Assembly: GCA_963920705.1 (NCBI GenBank)
Contig: OY987234.1
Location: 6,831,851 to 6,895,850, forward strand
Reading direction: 5' to 3'
From: Odiellus spinosus
Taxonomy: Eukaryota; Arthropoda; Arachnida; Opiliones; Phalangiidae
Length of the DNA stretch: 64,000 bases
Every line of letters starts with the position of its first letter. The stretch's first letter is position 1. Under the pieces are notes generated by a model. That model was given only the letters and a program-made list of their open reading frames with translations. It made no database searches and was not told the DNA's origin. Shown one piece after another: positions 8,278 to 20,500 of this stretch. The translations under genes and the position numbers were made by a program.

Positions 8278-9766
8278 TGTAGCGCTTTTGCTACTACTAA
8301 CGGCCTAACTAAGCCAAGCGTTGACATTAGCTACTACAACTACTACGATTAAACGAAATTTAAGGATGAATAATAATTAGGGACAAGTTATTGCCATACC
8401 AAGAGTCATATTTTAATAATAACCAAACTAAACAAAACATACGTCACTATTGACATTATACTATTAACAAAACTACTAATCATTGATAATAATAATTATC
8501 GATACTACTATTTAATCGACACTACTAATCAATCGACACTACTAATTCATCGATACTACTAAATGACATAAATAATTAAAAACACTACTACTAAATTACA
8601 TTACCCCCAAAATAATAACATGCGGCGCGTAATACTCGACCAATGCCAGATTAAATTAAATAACTACTATCTACAATATAAACGCGTTTTAATGTACTCA
8701 TCACTTTGTTGTTGGTCTCGAGACTTGGAAGATGAAGAACGTAGAATTTAGGAAGGTGTCCATAGTGTTGTAGAAGAGAAGTTTAAGGCTGAGACGATGA
8801 TGTGCGAGGCTTCTACGAAATACGTCGGCTATAGACGTGCGGTGACGAACGGCGAAAAGTCCGGAATGGAGACTTCAGTATCCCCTGGATACATTTCGGT
8901 CATAGTTTGCGGCCAGCGCGGAGACTATTTACCAAAGTGGCTTCCAGAAAGATGAAGTGTCATCTCGGCTCCTTCTATGGCTTCGCTCGTCTGCTTTAAG
9001 GTGGTTCTAGGTTAAGATCTGGATCCGGAATTGATAATTTACAATCGTGTGTCCGAGTTTTTAAAGTGTTCGGTCACGTGGCTTCCAACATCGGTCTTGG
9101 CTTCGAACACCAATCAGAAACCGATGCTTCGGGTTTTCAATATTTCGACTCGCCTTGGTGAAAAACCGATGACGTTGGGGTTTTTTTATTTTAACCCTTC
9201 TTCATTCAAGTTTAGGCGGACGCGCACTTTCACACGGCAGCGTAATTACTATTTATACTATCTATTCAAACTACTATATAGATTGGCATTTGGTCAGTAA
9301 GTTCTGGCAATGGTTAGAGTCATGCGGAACATGCATACTATGATATAATGTACCCATACAAAAACAGGAAATAAAGCGAATAGGCTTTAACCTTACAAAA
9401 CAAAATACATCTATGACATTTGATAAATTCATGAATGCCCCTAAGAGGGGGAAATACGACTGCCGGTATGGCTTGGGTTTTTTGTAAAAGAAAAAGAGAG
9501 GGTCGCGAGCGGCGAGTTCGTCTTTGTTCGGACCGCTTGGAAAGGGATGGGGATTACTATTGGCAACGCTATTCAACTGGCCGATTTTAAGGAACTAGGT
9601 AAAAACCCCTGGACGCCCATTACTACAAAAAGGGATAGTTAAGATTTTCTATAGGCTTAACAAAAATAGGCGACCTCGAGTCTACAAATAGATCTTGGGT
9701 TTTTAGCAGAAGCAATTATATATAAAATATAATTTAAATAATGTCGTAACGAAAAAGTTCGTTACA
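8278..9766 (-). repeat. 5' LTR of inserted Gypsy element (1489 bp)
   Basis: Same sequence as 1548-3036 by eye, offset 6730. The equivalent TATAAATA is at 9258-9251 and AATAAA at 9190-9185. As the 5' copy in sense orientation it would carry the active promoter for gag-pol. Confidence 0.95.
9746..9765. repeat. Terminal hairpin at LTR edge (5' LTR copy)
   Basis: Same perfect 8-bp stem, 4-nt loop as at 3016-3035, adjacent to the outer end of the element. Confidence 0.8.
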
Positions 9767-9770
9767 CAAC
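9767..9770. repeat. Target-site duplication, right copy (CAAC)
   Basis: Partner of 1544-1547 with one mismatch in the first base. Confidence 0.6.
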
Positions 9771-10338
9771 GCCAAAGAAAAATGATCGACCAATCAAATC
9801 TACGTCCCAACCGAGAACTACCACCACTCCTGGCTGGAGATGCGGTATACTACCAGACTGACACACGAAGCTGGTCCCCAGCTGTCATAATACAAATACA
9901 CCCAGCACAAAACTCGTATATCATTAAAACTGAGCAAAACAAAACACTTCGGCGTACCAGGCTACACCTAAGAAAACGTCAAGACAATCATAGAATGCAC
10001 GAAACCGCAAAACACAGGCAGACGCTACAACAATCGACGGAAGCACAAACCCAACTGACAGTACAACAACCCAGGACAACACCGAAGGCGAACGCCCGCA
10101 CATGGATACAACAAAGCACTGACATCCCACGTGAAGAGATCCAAAGTGAGCTACCACCGAACCTGCCTAACCTGATGAAAACACCTATGCCATCATCCAT
10201 ACAAATGAAGCCGACCCAACAACTAGAAACCACATCACCTACAATTCGGACGCGGGGAGATCGGCCAAGAACGCCACCTCCATTCCCCAAGACATCCTCC
10301 TACGGACGCAAACTAAAAGAACCGGAACGTTATTTTGC

Positions 10339-10348
<10 letters not shown>
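9767..10348 (+). pseudogene. pol: Gypsy pol, right fragment: integrase C-terminal domain and tail
   Basis: The frame is open directly from the insertion boundary (the first codons read QRQRK; the first Met is at 9782) to TAA at 10346-10348. The first part has LLAGDAVYY followed by a conserved Trp and PAVI, as in the SH3-like C-terminal domain of Ty3/Gypsy integrases, then RRTRLHLRKR. The remaining 110 or so residues are a Gln/Thr/Pro-rich tail ending in KEPERYFAIM. It is in phase with 2-1547 once the 4-bp duplication is discounted. Expression would need its own start, so it is a stranded fragment. Confidence 0.85.

Positions 10349-10381
<33 letters not shown>
10347..10381 (+). repeat. 35-A run between host pol stop and 3' LTR
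   Basis: An uninterrupted run of A beginning inside the pol stop codon and ending three bases before the LTR. It occupies the place of the polypurine tract and may be an expanded A-only version of it. Confidence 0.75.
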
Positions 10382-10383
<2 letters not shown>

Positions 10384-10616
10384 TGTAGTATAGTCTATAG
10401 ACCTTAGTTTTTTTAAAACAATCTAGATACAAAGGTCAACTAGCTTATCAGTGTATTAGACAAATATAAATAGATTGCAAAGACGCTTCGAGGTTATTAT
10501 GTGATAAAGACTGCTCGCGATAACAGAGGCTCTAGCTCGTGCCAAATGTAAATATGTATATCTAAATAAAGGAACACATTTTAAACAGTTGTTCGGAATT
10601 GTATTTAACTACTACA
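10384..10616 (+). repeat. 3' LTR of host Gypsy element (233 bp)
   Basis: It begins TGTAGT and ends ACTACA, a perfect 6-bp terminal inverted repeat. It contains TATAAATA at 10465-10472 and AATAAA at 10565-10570 in the correct order. The 5' partner lies outside the window, so LTR divergence cannot be measured here. The short LTR fits Mag-like elements. Confidence 0.8.
10465..10570 (+). promoter_or_regulatory. LTR TATA box and polyadenylation signal (host element)
   Basis: TATAAATA at 10465-10472 and AATAAA at 10565-10570 lie within the short LTR. Confidence 0.5.
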
Positions 10617-12520
10617 ACACGAAAGTAGATATATTTTTTATATTTGAATTATTTTACTTAATTGTAAACAGGGACGGAAATAGTATTTTCAGGGACGGAA
10701 ATAGTATTTTCTTAATGGACAATTGTCCAGTATCCCCTTCACGAATTCAACGTTATAGGACATTCAAAAATATTAAGGCATTGCTAGATTAATTACTTTT
10801 CGTATATAGGACAGTTATCCATTGATCCCCCTCTCGAATATGAAAAGTTATGGGGCATTTGGAAAATTTATCGGACAATGCCAATTTCCCTTCCTACTTC
10901 TAAACGATAGAAGTAAACGACGCTTCAACCTTATTCGGAATACATATATATCTGCTATAGTTAAAACTCAAATGTCGAGCGTTCTGGAGGGGAAAATATC
11001 GTACATATAACGCAGACCAGTTGTTACTATACATGTGGCACCAATTTTCAAGAAAATAGACACCTTTACCAGCTATGTTAGACCCGTGCGAGGGGTCGTA
11101 CATATTTGTGTCCGGGATTTTAAGATTTTAATGCTAATTTTGATTGAGACTCAGGGGTTTCAATGTTAATTTCGCATAGAGAAAGTTTATTGATTTTGGA
11201 TTTCGGCCATAGGGTATGTGATTTTGGCAAGTGTCAGCGACCCTTCATGTCCGGGTCTTACGATTATGGCGATTTTTATTCTATTTAACCAAGTCATTAT
11301 GCTTATAACGGGAGGGAAACGCTTGTTTCGCAATAAGCCTCTTAGATTGAGGCTCTACATTATGGGAACCGGCTCAAAATTGAGGACGCTCAATTTCCTC
11401 CTCCATAATACTCTCTTCTACAAAGTTAGAACTTCTGATTTTGAAGCTTTCTCGCGTTGGATTGGTTTTCGAATTGAATTCAGGAGTCTCGTAATTACGT
11501 GAGCCACGAAAGCCGTCATAGCTGGCGCGCAACTAAGTTAGTTTTAACTGATTAGCTCTTATAAAGAACATGGGCCAAGAAACTATGACTCCAGGACTTG
11601 AATCTAGAAGGAGGCTACGTCTTCACCGTGCCGTGATGACTTGTTTTTTGGGGTCAATTTGGTACAGGCAAAGCTATGGCATTTTGGGAGCCATAGCTCA
11701 TCACACGCTGAACGATTTAGGTTGTTTGTTTGGCTGACCGAGAATTTTATTCCCTCAAACATAGAAGAGTCATGTCTTTGTTAAGAGTAACTCCTCACTG
11801 TTGAAATCGATGAAACGCCGTTTGAGAAGTTTCTTATGAAGTCAGAATTTCGCCACCAAATTAATGGTGTATCAAAATCACCATCTTACACATTTGATGA
11901 TTACAAATAGTTTTTTCTCTTTGCCCATTTTACTCGTGGAATGAAGGATTGCCGTACCACATAATCGAAAATCCTAAATTGATCACTTTCAGAGAAAACA
12001 GTCCCTATCTCTTTATGTTATAGTCACAACTCATCTTCTCATTATATTAATTCCGTACCATCTAAACTAACGAACCAGTAGAAATTCAGCTTTTTCTTAG
12101 TTTTCAACGCTTTGGTATATTAATGGTCTTGCTTCCTAACTAATAAACTGATGAAAACCGAGTCTGATTTTAGGATTATAGAAGGAACTCCGTAGAAGAT
12201 ACCACCCGTAAAGCGCCACACTGATGTCCCGCTCAATTATCGCTACTTAATTAATCATTTAGCTAATTAAGAAATATCTAAGAAGGAAATTTATTTATAT
12301 ATTCCGCCGCTGCCTAATATAATACGCTTGACTGTTTCGTAATAAGGCTTTTTGGGAAATTGTTTTTTGTTAATTTCTCAGTTATAATTAGCAATACCCC
12401 TGCTCGTAGAAATAGCGTTTTAGCTCCAGGTACGTTGTACGATAATTAAAACAACTTTCTATTCTCGAATATTATCAGAAACAATTTTTATTTGAAAACT
12501 GACACCCTAGATCTTACAAC
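10617..12520. other. Non-coding DNA, no recognisable gene
   Basis: AT-rich sequence with only short open frames that resemble nothing I know. The one clear structure is a 21-bp perfect tandem pair at 10670-10711. Confidence 0.6.
10670..10711. repeat. Perfect 21-bp tandem duplication
   Basis: AGGGACGGAAATAGTATTTT plus a C occurs twice, head to tail, at 10670-10690 and 10691-10711. Confidence 0.9.
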
Positions 12521-12940
12521 GCTGCGCTATACGCCTCTTCGCATACCCTCTATGTCGTCGACAAATCGCAGCTTGATTGTAGCGCCATCTCCGAGTCGGG
12601 GATAGTACGTGGCTTTGAAAGCACATCCCGCTTTCCACCCCACCTCGAGACTAGAGGTCACGTGTGTGACCCACGCGTCGAAGTGTTCCTCGGATATTTG
12701 AAAAATAGCTTATTATAAATATCTTAAGCCTTGAAAAATATGTATTTGTGGCATATTGCCCATTTTGATAGATGGCGCCAGCTTTGCGAATAATTAACGG
12801 TCAGAGTGATAAAGCCATTATATCGAATTCTGGGCCTTTCCACCGATTATCTCCGTCTCACAAATGGCACCACCCGTTTTTAGAGGTCACTTGTACGAGA
12901 ACAGGCATGTTTCCATAGAGCAGCGTTGCATGATCTGATT
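12521..12940 (+). mobile_element. Dispersed repeat family 3, copy a
   Basis: It shares long blocks with 39812-40070 and 48628-49134: CATACCCTCTATGTCGTCGA, an internal GGTCACGTGTGTGACC inverted repeat and, with the 48.6-kb copy, GATGGCGCCAGCTTTGC. The termini seen in the 48.6-kb copy are missing here. Non-autonomous, no coding capacity. Confidence 0.75.
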
Positions 12941-14109
12941 CATTTAAATGTATCTAATCCAAATTACAATATACCATAGTTATGATACGGCAGAAAATTT
13001 ATAAATTGAGTTTCAAAAAAGTTGTTAGCATTAACTTGTTGACAAAATTTAACGAAATTTCTCGTTTTATTTTAAAAACCTGAATTTTAACGAGTATATT
13101 AATAATTGGAACTATATGCGTAGGTATGTTTCCTCGCTCCTAGCACCTTTCTCGAATAGAAGCCATAAAATTGAATAATAATCTTCATTCGTTTCAAACA
13201 AGGTGCTAAAGGTTCTCTCCATCGCACCCCGAGCGCGATAAATTAAATTCGATAGACTATAGAATGGAATATAAATTTATAGGTATTCATTGACTCATTT
13301 GATATTGGCGTCATCTTTCTCTCTAATAGAAATATTTCAAAGTGCGTATATATCCGTTGTTCGAAGATGACAAAGACTAAAGAGTATACAAACTCGGAGA
13401 CCCGCACTCGGATCAAGAGATTTTAAAGACAATTATAATAATTTATCCATCCGGTAGAGCGCGCTGAACGCGATATACTGGAAATACTCGAGAATAAACA
13501 ATGATATTTGAAGGATTACAACGGCAACCCACTCTAACTTTATATCTCGCCCGTTTCGAGCAACTTCAGTTTTCATCGCGAAACTTGATAGGTTATAATG
13601 CAAATATTCTCATGTTTAGATGTTTGACAGATTAAGGAAATAAAAGCTTATCTTTATATATTTAGAGGATGAAAATTCAAAGGTGATTTACTCTGTTAAA
13701 TCTACTGCGGATCATATGTGGAGTGCGTGATTGGACAAGGGTCAACTTGAATAGACCTCGCTAGCTTCATATAGACTTTTTGCGGCGCCTTAAATTGAAG
13801 GTTGCCACCTTAATAAACGAAAGATTGTTTGGTAACCCTGCACTCAGGAAGTGTTTTTCGACGTAGTAGGTACTATTTATACTTTTAGGGTTAAAACTAC
13901 TATAGATAGAGTTTCGCAACTATATGGTTTTGCGTTGTGGGAACTAGAGGCTTCTAGGTGAGTGGCGGAGTCGGCCGACAGACCAGTATGAAATCTCTGG
14001 CGTAGGATCTTTCCGCCACAGCGGCTCTACTTATGTCTACTAAAATAACTATCACCTCGTTTCTTGGTGACCAAAATGGCGGGATGGGGGCGGAACTAAG
14101 GGGATTATA
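12941..14109. other. Non-coding DNA
   Basis: AT-rich with no open frame, repeat or RNA gene that I can recognise. Confidence 0.5.
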
Positions 14110-14389
14110 GGCCTCGGATTCGATTCAAACCGTTTCAGAAACGTTCCGCTCCATGTGGTGGTGTGAACGCAAAACCGTTTTTCCCGAATCGATTTCTTGC
14201 GCCTGCTTCGGGAACCAGTTTCAACTACTGATTCGGCTTCAACAACTTACATATGAAACTATAGTAAATAGGTTTATGAACATCATACGTCAACAAATGG
14301 CGTTTAAAACAATTACGAGCTATTTAAATATAGATTTGATTTTATATGTTTGAAATCGATTGGGAAATCGTTATGGTGTGAACGAAGCT
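14110..14389 (-). mobile_element. MITE family 1, copy (inverted orientation)
   Basis: It shows the family order in reverse: CGATTTCTTG..GGGAACCAGTTTC..CGGCTTCAACAA, ending GGTGTGAACGAAGCTT. It parallels 38842-39086. The 66-codon open frame in it resembles those in other copies because the DNA is repeated, not because it is a gene. Confidence 0.7.
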
Positions 14390-16904
14390 TCGTGCAAGGC
14401 TAATCTTAAGCTTCATCACGAGTCTACAATCCTATCGTTTCGAGATAAGTAAAGGCGCCCTCTTTTATTCAATGAAAGAAACGTATTCTACATATAACTC
14501 TTCCCTATATACCTACAAAATGATAAAATCACTTCCAGCGGAATATCTCCTATTGGAAATATTTAAGCAGTCACCGTGTCCAGGATGAGGAAAACATCCA
14601 GTTGGGTTATTATTTTTAACAGCCACGGAGAGTCTCAAATATCGATTTTATTTTTTAGGACACGAATGAAATCGCTGCCTACATTTGAATAACACTTTTA
14701 GGAAATAATTAACTTACACCATCATTAATATGAAATCTATCAAGCCTAGCTCCGTTCCCGCTGAAAACTCGCGTTTTCTGATATAATCTGAAATCTATTC
14801 AACCCATTCCATTTATGAAGTATGAAGAGTTTGATACGTGGTATATTCGTATGAAAACTTCACACCCAAGTTTTCCCTTTCTCCCAAATTCATTTAAATA
14901 ACCGTTTGAAGTGAAATGGATTCGATATTGTTGTACGTAAAGGCAGTGGGCCGAGGTTGGTTGGGCGGTGGGTGCACTAGGGGATGGGACGATGGAGTGA
15001 CCGGGGATGAGCTATAATAGCTCGTTAGCGATATAACTAGGCGTAAACAATCGCGTTTGTCAGCTCCGCGCCAGGGCCAGAGAGAAAAGTTATACTCCTA
15101 GAAAGGCGAGCGAGTTCCAAGCCATCGAGATATCCTCGAATTCAGGATTCTCCGTCGCTATGGCAACGATTCTCCGGTAAACAGCGGGTCAGAAGCAAAT
15201 CCTTCGGCATCATTCAAAACCCGGCTTTGTTTAGAGGGGATATAGTGATATAGCTAGCGGGTGCGTTCCATACAAGACCGGTCACCTTAAAACCAAAGAG
15301 AATTAATCGAGGAGCCAAAATAAACCGACGGTTATCGCCCACAAATATTGGGATTTTAAAGCCTAGTTAAAACTTGGCATAATTTATATTGATTAAAATG
15401 CGGAATAATAATTATGAATAGGAAATAAATAATTTATACATCGATTCAACTCGAGATATGGAGTTTAACGTGGTATATTGGAGTTGTCTCTATTATGAAG
15501 GGGAAATAAACATATTTAATATTGATATTTAATTCATTACATATGTCTCACATTATTGTGAAGTGGTTTCAACAATTTCAAATCAATTTCAGGGCTAACA
15601 CTAAAATCATCAAATAAAATAGGGAATAAAATGAACTTTTAACCATAAAAATAGGGCGATCATAATTCAAAAGAGTGAAATCCAAGAGTGAACGATCAAA
15701 AACCAAATGAAATCTACATAAGCACTTCACATTCATTCTAGTTCGCGAGCTTCGTAGCACTTTCTTTTCAAATTGATGGAGCGTTAAAATCATAATTGTT
15801 TTCTTGAAAAGATTAACGCCTACAGATACTTGTAAGAATTTTTTCTTACATGAGAATAATTTAGTATTTTTTAACCCATGCAAAGGGGGAAAATTTAGAA
15901 ATTTTAGATAGTTCCAGAAATGATTGAAAATATGGTATTTAAGGGAACAAATTACGATTTTAGGGTATTTTGGAAACTTATAAATATTTTAGGGTATTTT
16001 AGATACCTTTAAATATTTTAGAAATCTGGTGAGAGCCCTGAATTTTCCACAAAAACTTAACCATTTTGGGTTGTAATTCGTCTCCCATAGATTAATCATC
16101 CTTGGTGTGGAGTTAATACGGAAGAGATTGTTTTCCCGTTTCGGGCGATGGTGGCGGGCGACTTTATACGGGGAGATAAGCTTGTTAGGGAGTTATTAAT
16201 TTTGAAGTATCGGAGAGAAGTAAACAGCTCGTTTTAGGGCCCGAAATGAATATACGGAGAACAAACTCTAGGATAATAAAGCGAGTACGAAACAATACGG
16301 TAGCGTTTGGCGGCGTTCACGCCCGGGCTATTAAAACTTTTACATTTTGGGAGAAAAACAATCGCGAACGCCGGAAAGTTGACAGCTTGTCTATTTTGAA
16401 TTCAGTTTTAAAGACAAACGACTTTCGTGTCGCGAATGAAGGATGATTATCCCGCCTCGGGACAATACTTTCAATCCTTTCGTACCGAACTTCTAAAGAC
16501 TAAATACATAAAGGGTGACGACATTTTATATCGCGCCTTTTGTTGTTCCCCGCACTTTGTTACCGAGAGCCGTATTCAAAAATCACTCGGAGTTTACGAA
16601 GACAACTTTCCCTTTCAAAGGAACTTGATATTTAAATATGCTTCCGCCATAACTTTAAACTCGCTGAAAATTTGAATTCAACTTGATTCTTTATGAAAAT
16701 ACTTTTGAATACGAGTGTTAAAACGAAAGGGTATTTCAGAATTATATTAAATTAAAAGATATATACACCGTAGTTAGCGAATCATCTTAAAGTTCCCCCG
16801 CTATAGTATTGAATAATGTTACAGCTTTAGCGATTTATTTCGAGATCAGGTGACGCAGTATGATATCTTCAAATTAAAATTATGGTAAAAGAATAGTCGT
16901 GATT
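14390..16904. other. Non-coding DNA with a locally GC-richer stretch at 14940-15310
   Basis: Mostly AT-rich. The stretch 14940-15310 is richer in G, C and CG and contains an RFX X-box-like site at 15154-15167. There is no supported gene. Confidence 0.5.
15154..15167. promoter_or_regulatory. X-box-like RFX site
   Basis: GTCGCTATGGCAAC matches the RFX consensus RYYNYYATRRNRAC at every position. One or two such matches are expected by chance in 64 kb, so function is unproven. Confidence 0.3.
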
Positions 16905-17190
16905 TTGTTAGTTCCGTTAGTGGAAGCTTATGAATGTCAGTTTTGTTATTTATCTTGTAACTATTAAGATATAAGTGTACATTGTTATTAGTCCTGGGTT
17001 TATATTATTTATTCGTGTTCCCAGAGTGTAATGTCAAATGAAGACTCGATGAGTCGAATACACAGAATTTTTGAATGAGATCGCTAGATACATTATTTGT
17101 ACTAGGAAGATGAATTTGTATAAGAGTGATTTATTAACTTTAGATATAATTTGTTATATAGAATGAGCTAGTTAAGATCTCTATCCATGA
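16905..17190 (+). repeat. Local direct duplication, copy 1
   Basis: It shares TTTTGTTAGTTCCGTT, GGAAGCTTATGAA and CCTGGGTTTATATTATTTAT with 17266-17527, in the same order and orientation. Confidence 0.8.
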
Positions 17191-17265
17191 AACATTTTTA
17201 CATCAGGAGAACACGAGGCCTATCTTGCCACATAACTTCCAATTGTTTTCATGCTAAAATATAAG

Positions 17266-17527
17266 GCGTGGTTTTGTTAGTTCCGTTGAAGGAAGCTTAT
17301 GAACGCCAGGTTTTGTTTTTCATCTTAATTGAGATACAAGTGTACATTGTTAATAGTCCTGGGTTTATATTATTTATTCGTGTTCTAACAATTGTCAGAG
17401 CAATGCCAAAGAGTGTAATGAGATCGCGAGACAACATCATTTGTATACGAGTGATTTATTAACTTCCGATATAATTTGATATAAATAAACCCTAAGAACG
17501 AGCTATTTAAGCTCTCTACCCATCGAG
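17266..17527 (+). repeat. Local direct duplication, copy 2
   Basis: Second copy of the 16905 repeat, with small insertions and deletions. A short related piece is at 57945-58005, so the unit is dispersed as well as locally duplicated. Confidence 0.8.
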
Positions 17528-20500
17528 AAAGCAATCTTAATGAAGTTCGTGAACCGTACGCTTCCTTCGTACTATAGAGTATCACAATCACCGAAATACC
17601 AACCCTCTTGAAACGTGAATATTTCAAAAATTCGGAAGAACTCGAGAAATGCGAAACAAACTTAAATTTAGATCTTATAGGGATAGAATTACGCCCCGCA
17701 CTGTCAGTCTCAGCATCCTACTATTTCGTAACAACACGTGTTTGCCTAATGTCACTTCCTTGATAAAAATCGGTATAGCTCAAAGAGACCCGTAACATTC
17801 CGAGACGCGATATTTTCAAGGAGGCGTCCTTCAGACTAAGGTCCAACACCAAAGAAAGCCAACATTTTTGGTCGCGTTCGGAGACGCTGACGGAGCGGAA
17901 CGTGTCCCCATTAAGACTGCCTGGTTGTTGGTTGGTACTAAACCCTAACTCCTACAATAAGAAAAAAAAAAGCGGAGGTCTTCGAAATACAAAGAAACCG
18001 CTGTCAAAATACGGATCCAAAAGTACGAGTCCTACGTACGCGCTTCTAATTTCACTTCGATCAGAAGTTTATAAGTTAGGTTTAAGAAGTACGCCTTCTC
18101 TGGTTTTAATTGTCGGACAGTTATAAAATAGAATGAATGTTCTAGGTTCAAAGAGAAATAGACACAAGGTTAATAAAGAAACAGGTTAAGCAGGCTCCGA
18201 TGTCAATACGAGCTTGAATTTCCATGGAGCGACAGTATGACACTGGTCAGTTCAGTGGCGATGGCAGCACTATTCTGATCTAGCTAAGAGCGCACTAATT
18301 CGAAATATCTTGGCTATGTTTTTATTAGATCTAGTAGTTGAAAACAAATACTGCAAGATTCAAGAAGTTATTGGTAGAAGCGATAAAAAAATTTAACGCT
18401 TCAAAACGCTTCGTAAAACTTAAATTTTAAAAATTTTGGCACATCTAGCACTAATTCGTGATTACTTGGCTTTATTTTGATTGAGTCTTGTAGAGGAGTA
18501 AAATAGGGTTAGGATTCATTATAATTGTGTGTAAGTACAATTTTGGAAGAATAATTGTCAGAAAAACCACGGGAAAAAGTGGAAACAATGGAGAAGAAAT
18601 TTGTAATAAAAAGGGGGAAACGGTAATTTCGGAAAACTAGGGAGAATATAATCGTGATAGTAACTATGGAGAAAAGTGGGAAAATAATTGTCTTGAAACA
18701 AATACGGAGAGGTTTTGGAAAGCTATGAGTAAAAATTGTGCGAAAATAATTGGCCGAGGGCAAATGTTTTTGGGAAGAACTTCTCTGGAGTTAATACTAC
18801 GATATGAAGTAAAATAAATTTATTTCGAATTGATAATTTTTTTTTAATCAGCACCCAACATTCGCTAGGGCCTAAAAGCCTGTGTGCCTACACTTAACCA
18901 TATGCCAACTATAAAATATACTGACTGTCCTGTATTGAATTTGAATGTCATCTATTGATTTTCAGTCTCGTGTTTCTGTGATTGGCTCACATAATCCCGT
19001 TTCTTTAGTGGCTTTGAGTCGGCAGCCCTATTATTGTCGCTCAATCCTTATAACTACGACCTCTATGTCCCTCGTTTTACATAATTCTGCGCTCTAACTT
19101 TCCTCAATTTCAGTGCCTCCCCAGAAGAATTTCAGTCCTAAGAGACGCCTCCGGACTACGTAACTGAGCACTATTTTGGAAGTCTCTTACTTTTTATAAA
19201 ATTTTATGGACTCCGGTAATAATGAGCCTTCATTTTGGTTCATCCAAATTTGATAGATAAAATCATTTAGGTTGTAATACAAACTCCCTTAATTACCCGA
19301 CATTCCAGTCATGGTATTTTGAGCCGTACATTCCGAAATCGCAACAAGATTTTTATATACACCAGCGAGACGGTGAGAACGGAACTTTTAGTGTATCGTT
19401 TCTCTCGCAGATGGAGTAGCTGTCTCCATACAAACGTTTTAAGAAGAAACAGGATTTTATTTCGCGAGCAATATTATCAGTATGAGGAAAACTATACGGT
19501 GAATCTAAACAGCCGATATTTATAAAAATATTTCAAAACAAAACTGTCTAACGAGGAATAAATCAATTTGGTTTTAGGTTCAAAAATTAAAGTTCAAGCC
19601 CCAATTGATCGAGTTTTAAATGAATCTAAATTATGTATAGCGTTATCGTTAAAAGGAGTACCCATGACGATTTAGTCCGATTTCGCCCAAAATACTTCGC
19701 CCGATTCCAATATAGCCAATCCCATTCCACCCAAAATACTTCGCCCGATTCCCATTTCTTAAACTTGAAATATTTTCGTTCCAAAGAATTTAATTCAGTA
19801 GGGCCTTCGACCTCACTTTACCTAAAATATACGGGCTAGTTCGAGTGATTAACTAACCTAACCTAAATTAAAATATTAGGATCTGGCTAACAAGTTATAG
19901 GAATGGACCATATAATACTATTTCTAGACTCATTTAAATTCTCAACCGCAAACTAAATTTATGATACAAGGTTTTAATATAATAAATTTCCGTAGTTTTA
20001 TATGTATATAACGATTTAATAATTTTTGGGCGAAAAGTGAAAGATTAAATTTGATCAATAAAAAACCGATTGTGCGAAATGAGATTGTGATAAATGGGTA
20101 CAAACCCCCGTAACCCCCCCCCCCTTTTGACTTGTCCACAAGTGGATTAATTCTACGCAAAATTTAGGCTTGTTAAGGAGAACTTCCGTAAAGAAAGTCA
20201 CGAAGTTTGCACTACCTTTAAATGATTCATTATATGAAATACAACTAAATTATAATTTATAAATTAAATCTCAAGATATCGCTGAGTAGTTGAATTAATG
20301 ATAACGAGATTGTTACGAAACGAATAATTTATTTACTGTTAAAAGGATAAATGGTCTGGAGCGAAAGATTTTACGATTATTCTATTTCCGCTTTCGTTAT
20401 CGCTATTTAATTTTGGGATTGCCGGCGCCGTCAAGTGTCAATATACAACACAAACCAATATTGGATTTTGAGAAAATCCAACGTTATCAAGAACTATTTT

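Larger units (their letters stand above)
1548..9766 (-). mobile_element. Complete Ty3/Gypsy LTR retrotransposon, minus strand, 8219 bp
   Basis: The element is bounded by two 1489-bp direct repeats starting TGTA and ending TACA. Read on the minus strand the order is 5' LTR (8278-9766), candidate primer-binding site, gag, pol, polypurine tract and 3' LTR (1548-3036). Domain order protease-RT-RNase H-integrase defines Ty3/Gypsy. Both reading frames are intact and I saw no difference between the LTRs in a line-by-line reading, so insertion is probably recent. No envelope-like frame follows pol: only 232 nt separate the pol stop from the 3' LTR. I cannot assign a named clade with confidence. Confidence 0.95.
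9767..10616 (+). mobile_element. Host Gypsy element, right part with 3' LTR
   Basis: Continuation of the element at 1-1547 after the nested insertion: end of pol, a poly(A) run and a short terminal LTR. No env-like frame is present. Confidence 0.85.

Noticed and set aside
9924-10290. Minus-strand frames opposite the host pol fragment
   Set aside because: Antisense shadows of a well-supported pol C-terminus.
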